Assembly: GCA_950054535.1 (NCBI GenBank) | Contig: CATLPS010000005.1 | Span: 1-36,295 of the forward strand | Source: an uncultured Chlamydiae bacterium | GTDB lineage: Bacteria; Chlamydiota; Chlamydiia; Chlamydiales; Parachlamydiaceae | Direction: 5' to 3' | Length of the DNA: 36,295 bases | Shown: positions 30,756 through 36,295 of the stretch, in pieces | Numbering within the stretch: the stretch's first letter is position 1 | How the letters are laid out: each line of letters opens with the position of its first letter | Translations under genes and position numbers: made by a program | Notes under the pieces: generated by a model | Told to the model about the DNA's origin: nothing | The model's input: the letters and a program-made list of their open reading frames with translations, nothing else | Databases searched by the model: none

Positions 30756-30784
30756 ATTGTAAGAGATTGAGCTCTATTTTGCAA
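30756..30784 (-). promoter_or_regulatory. Promoter of the bamA-ompH-lpxD operon
   Basis: Minus strand: -35 TTGCAA (30784-30779, 4/6), spacer of 17, -10 TACAAT (30761-30756, 5/6). The transcript would start near 30749, giving a 76-base leader to the ATG at 30673. Its position overlaps the apparent TTG start of the longer bamA reading frame, supporting the shorter protein. Confidence 0.6.
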
Positions 30785-30908
30785 GTAAGGATCGCATAGA
30801 GCAAAGACTTAATAGTAAAAATAAAGAGAAGATAAATGAATTAAAATTTTACCCATCTATTTAAATCTTACAAGAAATAAAAATTTAAAGTTTTCAGGTA
30901 ATAGATAG

Positions 30909-31505
30909 CTAGTATTGGTTTCTTGCTGTAAATGCCCGCGCTAAAGTGCCTCCATCGACATAGTCTAATGAGCTTCCCATAGGAAGTCCAAAAGCAAGCC
31001 TTGAGATTGTAAGGGAAAAAGATTGCAGCTCGTTTTTTAGATAAAGAGCGGTAGCATCTCCTTCTAAGGTAGAGTCAAGAGCAACCACTAATTCTTTAGT
31101 TTTTAAAGTTTTTAGCCTGCTTTTTAGTTTATCAATACTAAGCTGCTCAGGTCCCTTTCCCATAATAGGAGATAAAAGCCCTCCTAAAATATGGTAAAGA
31201 CCATGATACTCTCTTGTCTCTTCAATAGCAAAAAGATCTCTGGGCTGGGCTAGTACACATAATAGATCAGAGTTTCTCTGGCTTAAATCGCAGTAAGGAC
31301 ACGCTTTTGTGTCGATTAAGCAGCCACAAACGGTGCAAGAGGTAAGTTTGTAGGGGGTTTGCTCAATTACTTGGGCAAATTCTTGCAGTTGGTTTGCATT
31401 CCACGAGATCAGCTGAAAAGCAAATCGCTCAGCGCTTTTATGGCCTACGCCGGGCAGCTTTTTCAAAGATTGAATTAATTTCAGAATATGTTCAGGATAG
31501 CGCAT
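30909..31505 (-). CDS. recR: Recombination mediator protein RecR
   Basis: 198 residues, the standard RecR length. An N-terminal helix-hairpin-helix (LPGVGHKSAERFAF, 17-30) precedes the zinc finger C57, C60, C69, C72 and a TOPRIM domain (~80-175) with E96 and the acidic D144/E148/D150 cluster. The C-terminal end carries the conserved GSSLDYVDGGTLARAF. RecR with RecO and RecF loads RecA at gaps. It lies upstream of bamA on the same strand, 235 bases away from its start, and bamA has its own promoter. No clear Shine-Dalgarno is visible before the ATG. Confidence 0.96.
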   Translation of the reverse strand: MRYPEHILKLIQSLKKLPGVGHKSAERFAFQLISWNANQLQEFAQVIEQTPYKLTSCTVCGCLIDTKACPYCDLSQRNSDLLCVLAQPRDLFAIEETREYHGLYHILGGLLSPIMGKGPEQLSIDKLKSRLKTLKTKELVVALDSTLEGDATALYLKNELQSFSLTISRLAFGLPMGSSLDYVDGGTLARAFTARNQY

Positions 31506-31588
31506 AACAAGGATTTTTCTTTTTTTTAATTAAGTTAATTATCACATAAAAACTTCATTAAAATCCACTGCATAAATTTTAAAAAAAT

Positions 31589-32746
31589 TTAGGCAAGCTG
31601 CTTGATGCATAAAAAAGTGATATCATCTGCGCTTGCAGCCCCCCCAATAAACTCGTTTAAATCTTTTAAAATTTTTTGGGATAGCTCTTCTAAATTATCG
31701 GCCTTAGAATGCTTTAAAGAATCGACAAAACGTTTTTCAGTATAGAGCTCTTGCTTAAGGTTCATGGCTTCTGTGATTCCGTCTGTATAAAGGATGAGCG
31801 TATCTCCTTTATTTAGCTCAAGCTGGTGAGTAGCATAGACAGGATCTTCTATTGCGCCTAAAGCAATGCCTTCATTGCGAGCTACCTCTTCAACGCTTTG
31901 CGCCTGCCGCAAAATAAAGGGGGGATTATGACCGGCATTAGCGCATACAACTTTGCCCGACTCCACATTTAAAATACCATAAAAGGCAGTGACAAACATA
32001 CAGCTATCGTTATTGATATATAAAGCACTATTTGCTTTTTCTAAGCATTCAGCTGGAGAGGTGGTGTTTAAAGAGGCGCTGCGAATAATGGCTCTTGTCA
32101 TGGCCATAAAAAGCGCGGCTGAGATACTTTTTCCCGAAACGTCGGCGATAATAAACCCCAGCTCTTTATCGTTTAGACGAAAAAAATCAAAAAAATCGCC
32201 CCCCATTTCTTTGGCCGGAATCATTTTTCCTAAAAGGGAAAAGTTAGAATTATCGGGAAAGGGAGAAAATTCATGTGGAATAATGGACTGCTGAATGGTA
32301 TAGGCGATGTGTAGTTCTCTTTCGATATCAGAAAGGCGGTTTTCTGCCTCTAAGGCCCGCTGCGAAGAGGTGTATTGTTCAATAGCATTGGTAATAGTGA
32401 TTTCTAGGTCTTTAAAGTCGATTGGTTTAGTGATAAAATCACAAGCGCCATTATTCATCGCTTTGCGAATATTAGACATATCTCCATAAGCAGAGATAAT
32501 AATCGCTTTGAAAATGCGTTTTAGCTCTGGAAGGTGAGAAAGTAGCGTCAGCCCATCCATTTCAGGCATGTTGATATCTGCTAAGATAATGTTGATTTCG
32601 GGGTCTTTAAAAAGCGTTTGCAGCGCCTCGATTCCATTAGAGGCAAAAATAAACTCAAGTTCTTTGGACTTAAGTTGTTTGGAAAATTTTTGCCTAATCA
32701 AAAGCTCTACATCTTCTTCATCATCTACCACTAAAATTTTGGTCAT
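31589..32746 (-). CDS. Response regulator with PP2C/SpoIIE-type serine phosphatase output
   Basis: 385 residues. The REC domain (1-~125) has acidic D8/D9, the phosphoacceptor D57 (LADINMPEMDG), S85 and K107. A short coiled segment (~126-155) leads to an RsbU-type phosphatase domain (~170-385) with metal ligands in MGGDFFD (D184) and ADVSGKS (D202), DGITEA and the terminal ASADDIT. Such proteins dephosphorylate an anti-sigma antagonist in partner-switching pathways when D57 is phosphorylated. The Cache-HAMP histidine kinase 1.3 kb upstream is a likely partner. The start is an ATG without a visible Shine-Dalgarno, but a good promoter lies 30-65 bases upstream. Cytoplasmic. The switch targets (RsbV/RsbW homologs) are not in this window. 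Confidence 0.92.
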   Translation of the reverse strand: MTKILVVDDEEDVELLIRQKFSKQLKSKELEFIFASNGIEALQTLFKDPEINIILADINMPEMDGLTLLSHLPELKRIFKAIIISAYGDMSNIRKAMNNGACDFITKPIDFKDLEITITNAIEQYTSSQRALEAENRLSDIERELHIAYTIQQSIIPHEFSPFPDNSNFSLLGKMIPAKEMGGDFFDFFRLNDKELGFIIADVSGKSISAALFMAMTRAIIRSASLNTTSPAECLEKANSALYINNDSCMFVTAFYGILNVESGKVVCANAGHNPPFILRQAQSVEEVARNEGIALGAIEDPVYATHQLELNKGDTLILYTDGITEAMNLKQELYTEKRFVDSLKHSKADNLEELSQKILKDLNEFIGGAASADDITFLCIKQLA

Positions 32747-32782
32747 AAAATATTTAATGCCTGTAGTTAAAATAATAAACTT

Positions 32783-32811
32783 GATATAGCCGAGTTACTC
32801 TATAATTTCAA
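32783..32811 (-). promoter_or_regulatory. Promoter of the REC-SpoIIE phosphatase gene
   Basis: Minus strand: -35 TTGAAA (32811-32806, 5/6), 17-base spacer, -10 TATATC (32788-32783, 4/6), about 30 bases of leader before the ATG at 32746. Confidence 0.55.
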
Positions 32812-33144
32812 GTAAGGAAACTAGTAAAAAAATATCTTAAATATGCTACCTTTGTAAGGTAGATTTAAAAAAAATTAGCTTGCTTAAAAAGCTATGAATA
32901 GCTTGGGATTGGAGAGGATGAGGCGAAAAAACGATAGTGCAAAACTTTATAGTTTTTTTATACAGGCGCCCTTAAAACTCTTTAACCATACATATTTTCA
33001 AGGTAGCCTTAGCAAGTTTGAGTTGAAATTCTCTTTGACCGGGAGTTTTAAGCACTAAAGAGTAAAGAGCAAACCCTTTCTTATTAAGAAATAATAACTT
33101 CTAAATAACTAAATTTTTTAGAATATTCTTAATATTTTATAAAT
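32812..33144. other. Noncoding stretch between the REC-SpoIIE gene and the unknown 239-residue gene
   Basis: No gene is supportable here. It contains two small dyads: CTACCTT-TGT-AAGGTAG (32846-32862, perfect 7-base arms), 35 bases upstream of the REC-SpoIIE -35, and AAGCTA-TGAA-TAGCTT (32889-32904). The first is positioned like an activator site for the promoter at 32783-32811. The rest is AT-rich with no tRNA-like or rRNA-like pattern. Confidence 0.45.
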
Positions 33145-33168
33145 CCTCACGGCAGAAAAGCCGTAAGG
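33145..33168 (-). terminator. Hairpin after the unknown 239-residue gene
   Basis: Stem CCTTACGGC / GCCGTGAGG on the minus strand (nine pairs with one U-G) with a six-base loop, eight bases after the stop codon. The following tract (ATTTATAAAATATT) is AU-rich rather than a clean U-run, so termination is likely but not certain. Confidence 0.55.
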
Positions 33169-33175
33169 AAAGTTT

Positions 33176-33895
33176 TTATGCTATTTTATCCCTTACTTGT
33201 GAAAAAACTTCTGCAATTCTGTCTAAAACAGAAAAACATCCCGGTTCTGCTAAAGTACTGAAACAGCTAAAACAATTAGAGGTTTTCACTGAATCAGAAG
33301 TAAATTCCACCAAATTAGAGGCAGGTTCATTGGAAGCGGTTTCCACTGAACCATCAATTGATTTTTTTTCTAAGAAAACCTGGCTAATTCTAGATTCTAT
33401 TTCTTCCTCTGTTAGTTTGATAGGCGTAGTAGACTTTGCTATTTGATTAGCTTTTGATAAAAACTCTCTGTACAACACATCATTTACTGAATAAGATGGT
33501 TGGTAATGATATGCTTTAAATATTGGATGTTTTTTTGAATCTTCCTCTGCAAGCGCGACAATTACACGAATAGCTTGCTGGTAGTGGTGTTGATCCATAA
33601 GAGCATCAAAAACGTTTTCTTGCAGGTTATAAATAAAACATCGTTCTTCATAATTTCTACCAGGATTTTTAATAGAAGCTCTCAGAATTTTTAGTGCAAC
33701 TGTTTCTGCTCGTTGTTCATTATTTTCAATTAAAATTTTTAAGGCAATTTCTAATTTATTGAATGTCTCTTTAGAAAAATTTTCGTTTACTGATTTTAGC
33801 GCTACACAAATAGCTTTATTGTTTATTTTTGCAAACGGATAGGGCTTTTCTGGCAAAGCTATAGTTGGCTGACTTTGAATAATAGACGTGTTCAT
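33176..33895 (-). CDS. Unknown 239-residue protein between a histidine kinase and a REC-SpoIIE phosphatase
   Basis: I do not recognise a family. Residues ~20-160 look helical, with repeated ALKILIENNEQRAETVALKIL and QQAIRVIVALAEED patterns that resemble short helical hairpins (TPR/HEAT-like, not proven). A polar, Ser/Thr/Glu-rich linker (~160-205) precedes a C-terminal segment containing CFSCF and GCF cysteines and an amphipathic helix (VLDRIAEVFSQVRDKIA). There is no signal peptide or membrane helix. The start has GGGAG (33903-33907) eight bases upstream. A TATAAT on the minus strand (33936-33931) and an ATATCA...TGATAT dyad (33943-33960) lie upstream. Possibly an effector or an adaptor of the neighbouring signalling genes; neither is demonstrated. 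Confidence 0.6.
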   Translation of the reverse strand: MNTSIIQSQPTIALPEKPYPFAKINNKAICVALKSVNENFSKETFNKLEIALKILIENNEQRAETVALKILRASIKNPGRNYEERCFIYNLQENVFDALMDQHHYQQAIRVIVALAEEDSKKHPIFKAYHYQPSYSVNDVLYREFLSKANQIAKSTTPIKLTEEEIESRISQVFLEKKSIDGSVETASNEPASNLVEFTSDSVKTSNCFSCFSTLAEPGCFSVLDRIAEVFSQVRDKIA

Positions 33896-33942
33896 TTAAT
33901 AACTCCCTTTTTTAAAAAAAAATTTGTTTTATTATAAAATTA

Positions 33943-33960
33943 ATATCATTTAATTGATAT
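33943..33960. promoter_or_regulatory. Dyad ATATCA-TTTAAT-TGATAT upstream of the unknown 239-residue gene
   Basis: Six-base perfect arms placed where the -35 would be for the perfect -10 TATAAT at 33936-33931 (minus strand). With no good -35, regulation by an activator or repressor binding the dyad is conceivable. AT-rich context makes chance likely. Confidence 0.28.
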
Positions 33961-34097
33961 CGTTTTTTTTAAAACTGACTTGTTAATTATTAATTAAATA
34001 AATCGTAATAAACGTTTGGGAAGTAGTTTGGTTTTGAAAAATTTTATTAACAAACTATAATTGAAGCCTGCTTTTTTTGTGACTAGTTAAGGCCTTT

Positions 34098-36185
34098 TTA
34101 ATGAATAACTTTAGGTAATACAATTGTAAGCTCGGTAAAGCTTCCTGGGTCGCTTTGCGCAGTTAGGCTGCCGCCATGTCCTTGTACGATAATAGTATAG
34201 CTAAGAGAAAGTCCTAGCCCAGTTCCTTCGCCGGTAGGTTTTGTGGTAAAAAAAGGGGTGAATAGATTAGCAAAGACTTCCTTTTTAATTCCTTCGCCAT
34301 TGTCCCAAATCTTGATAATAATAGATTTTTCTTTTTCTTCTGTCGTGACCGTTACAAGCGGCTGGTAATGCTCTTGCGAGCTTTTTCTTCGCTCATGAAC
34401 AGCATAAAAAGCGTTATTGAGTAAGTTGAGAAATACGCGGCTAATTTCTTGAGCAGAAACTTTAATAGGGGGCAGTTTAGCAGCGTAATTTTTATCGATT
34501 TTAACATTAAAGGAGCTATCCTTAGCTCTCCAACCATGAAAAGCAAGATCGACATACTCATCGAGAAGTTGATTAAGGTCGGTTTCTTTTTTCTCAGAAG
34601 ATGCACCTCTAGAGTGTTGCAGCATGTTATGAACAATGCTATCCGCTCGTTTACCATGCTTATAAATCTTTTGTAGATTGAGCTTTAAAGTAGTGAGTAT
34701 CTGCTCTAGTTCCTCTTTGGTTTCTAAAGCTAAAGAATTTTTTTGCTCTTTTAGAATAGAGCTTAAATTCTCTTCAATGTCAATACTGAGTTCAGTAAAA
34801 TTATTAATAAAATTCAAAGGGTTTTTAATTTCGTGGGCGATGCCAGCGGTTAATCCTCCTAAAGAGGCGAGTTTTTCTTGGGTAACCATGCGATGCTGCG
34901 TCTCTTGCAGCTCTTTAATCGTTGTTTTTAGCTGCTCATTTTTATGCTCCACTTCCTTAGTGCGTTTTTCGACTAAGGCATCTAAATGGTTAATGAGATG
35001 CTCTAGTTGAGCGGCCATTTCGTTAAAGGAGAGTCCAAGTCTACCTATTTCATTATTGTAGGGTAGATAAACCCTGTGAGATAGATCACCCTTTGCCATG
35101 AGTTTAGTGGTATTGGTAAGCTGCACAAGGGGAGTAACAAGTTTTTTCGCTACATAAATAGCAAGCAAAGTGACTACAATCGCTGTTACTAGTAAAATTA
35201 ACCAAGAGAATCTGCGAATGAGATTTACTGCGCTAAACAGCTCTTTTTGATTTACTTTAGCAATGATCGCCCAATTAGTATAAGGGTTTACTTTTTTACC
35301 GACTGCTATCGTCATTTCGCCTTGATAATCTTGCACATATTGAATAGAGGGAGTCTCTTTTAATACTTTTAATATAAACTTTCCAAAATCACTTTGGGGG
35401 TTGATACGGTAGATGTAAGGGTAGCGTTTTTTATCATACAAAGAAGAAAAAACAATTAGTTCAGAGTCAATATCAAAGGCGATCAAAGTTTCACCGGTTG
35501 TGCCTACTCCCTGAAAATTTTGCACTAGTTCAAACAGCGCTTCATTGGCAATTTGAAACATTAAAACCCCTGACAAATTTTTTTGATTTTCTCCTAAAGG
35601 GGTGGCAATAAAAATAGAAGGGGGCTTGCTTAAGTCAAAATAGGTGAGGGGGGAGAGCTGAGGTTTTTTTGTTTGTTGCGTATAGTTAAAAAGCTCAAAC
35701 AAAATATGATTCTTGGAATGGTCAGTTTTGCTTAAATAAGTTCCTGGCAAAATAAGCTGATCATTTAAGGATAAGATAACGCGTGTTTGCTCATCAACCA
35801 AAATAAAATTTTGGTAGTCACGAAAGTTGGGACTATTCTTTAAACGTTTTTTAAGTTCATTGACAAGCTGTAAATATTCTTTAGAGTCTTTTCCTTTTTG
35901 CGTAATAGCAAGCTCAAGCGCATTTTCTAGCTGAGGAGAGATAAGCTCTCGGACCAAAGCAGCTACGCTACGCTCTTTTTCTGCAAAAAAAGTATTGAGG
36001 AGGCGGATCTGCTTAAGCCCAGTTACTTGCAGATGCTCTTCTGTTTCTTTTAAAATGATATCTTTAGAGGTGTGATAGGTAATGTAGGCCATCCACGTTA
36101 AAGGAAGCAAAGAGATGAATAAAAACCAAAAAAGGAGTTGAAAGCGTAAGCTGCGCCCATAAAAGTAAGATAAAAAGTTTTTCAT
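34098..36185 (-). CDS. Membrane sensor histidine kinase (Cache-like sensor, HAMP, HisKA, HATPase)
   Basis: 695 residues from ATG 36185; the reading frame also opens with a TTG five codons earlier, which has no better ribosome site. Numbers here are from the ATG. TM1 (~16-36) and TM2 (~327-346) enclose a ~290-residue extracytoplasmic sensor of Cache type (VNPYTNWAIIAKV is the usual last strand). HAMP follows (~347-400), then a coiled coil (~400-440), the H-box with phosphorylated H451 (GIAHEIKNPLNF), the N-box NLLNNAFYAV, G1 DNGEGI, F-box FTPFFTTKP and G2 GTGLGLSL. All kinase motifs are intact, so it should autophosphorylate. Its response regulator is not adjacent; the REC-SpoIIE protein two genes downstream is the best candidate. 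The ligand is unknown. Confidence 0.93.
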   Translation of the reverse strand: MKNFLSYFYGRSLRFQLLFWFLFISLLPLTWMAYITYHTSKDIILKETEEHLQVTGLKQIRLLNTFFAEKERSVAALVRELISPQLENALELAITQKGKDSKEYLQLVNELKKRLKNSPNFRDYQNFILVDEQTRVILSLNDQLILPGTYLSKTDHSKNHILFELFNYTQQTKKPQLSPLTYFDLSKPPSIFIATPLGENQKNLSGVLMFQIANEALFELVQNFQGVGTTGETLIAFDIDSELIVFSSLYDKKRYPYIYRINPQSDFGKFILKVLKETPSIQYVQDYQGEMTIAVGKKVNPYTNWAIIAKVNQKELFSAVNLIRRFSWLILLVTAIVVTLLAIYVAKKLVTPLVQLTNTTKLMAKGDLSHRVYLPYNNEIGRLGLSFNEMAAQLEHLINHLDALVEKRTKEVEHKNEQLKTTIKELQETQHRMVTQEKLASLGGLTAGIAHEIKNPLNFINNFTELSIDIEENLSSILKEQKNSLALETKEELEQILTTLKLNLQKIYKHGKRADSIVHNMLQHSRGASSEKKETDLNQLLDEYVDLAFHGWRAKDSSFNVKIDKNYAAKLPPIKVSAQEISRVFLNLLNNAFYAVHERRKSSQEHYQPLVTVTTEEKEKSIIIKIWDNGEGIKKEVFANLFTPFFTTKPTGEGTGLGLSLSYTIIVQGHGGSLTAQSDPGSFTELTIVLPKVIH

Positions 36186-36295
36186 TTGGCTTATCAACAA
36201 GGGTAAAAAGGTAAATCATCCACTAATTAAAAAGAGTAGAGATAAAGAGATTGCGCAAACAATGCAAGAGCAAACCTTCTACCTTCTTATTTATC

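Noticed and set aside
30674-30784. N-terminal extension of BamA starting at TTG 30784
   Set aside because: The TTG is part of the likely -35 element; the ATG at 30673 has a ribosome site and opens a proper signal peptide.
1-36295. CRISPR arrays, IS elements, integrase, tRNA or rRNA genes
   Set aside because: No direct-repeat array, transposase-like protein, terminal repeats or tRNA TPsiC-like sequence was found on reading both strands.

Overview
The window looks like chromosome from a member of the Chlamydiae, most likely an environmental, amoeba-associated 'chlamydia-like' lineage. The strongest evidence is the block recR - bamA (omp85) - ompH/skp - lpxD next to pdhA-pdhB-pdhC (26-31.5 kb). 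From memory this is the neighbourhood CT240-CT247 of Chlamydia trachomatis, but here the pdh genes are on the opposite strand and converge on lpxD. A UAP1/UDPGP-type pyrophosphorylase, a REC-SpoIIE phosphatase, and AT-rich noncoding DNA fit the same picture. No tRNA, rRNA, IS element, integrase or CRISPR array is visible. All large genes are intact; only the gene at the left edge is cut by the window.

Layout. (1) 1-5.2 kb, minus strand: a stress/carbohydrate cassette with an MGH1-like glucosidase (partial), a glucose-dehydrogenase-like SDR, an AhpD/carboxymuconolactone-type protein, a DUF892 ferritin-like protein, an SPW-VKOR membrane fusion and an NAD-dependent epimerase. These families are typical of free-living bacteria, so the block may have been acquired. 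(2) 5.3-12.5 kb, minus: pyruvate kinase with a C-terminal swivel domain, two paralogous lipase-like alpha/beta hydrolases, a DedA protein and a LolCDE/MacB-type ABC pair. (3) 12.5-18.5 kb: a NAPE-PLD-like metallo-hydrolase (+), a UmuD-like S24 peptidase (-), a 650-residue protein of unknown function with Inc-like hydrophobic blocks (+), an MsrB-MsrA fusion (+) and the UDPGP pyrophosphorylase (+). (4) 18.5-22.8 kb, minus: an RhlE-like RNA helicase with a long noncoding upstream region, then two probably exported proteins, a sulfotransferase and a tandem 2H phosphoesterase-like protein. (5) 23.0-26.4 kb, plus: pdhA-pdhB-pdhC. (6) 26.4-31.5 kb, minus: lpxD, ompH/skp, bamA, recR. (7) 31.6-36.2 kb, minus: a REC-SpoIIE phosphatase, an unknown 239-residue protein and a Cache-HAMP histidine kinase, a plausible phosphorelay.

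How the genes work together. Housekeeping functions are envelope biogenesis (bamA, skp, lpxD, nucleotide-sugar supply) and central carbon flow (pyruvate kinase directly upstream of pyruvate dehydrogenase in metabolism, though not in the map). Accessory functions are redox and stress repair (MsrBA, AhpD-like, VKOR, DUF892) and a set of candidate host-facing proteins (sulfotransferase, tandem 2H protein, hydrolase pair, 650-residue protein). Several promoters of clear sigma70 type (-35/17 bp/-10) and four hairpins resembling intrinsic terminators can be read directly. The most promising candidates for something undescribed are the exported sulfotransferase and tandem 2H pair at 20.5-22.8 kb.
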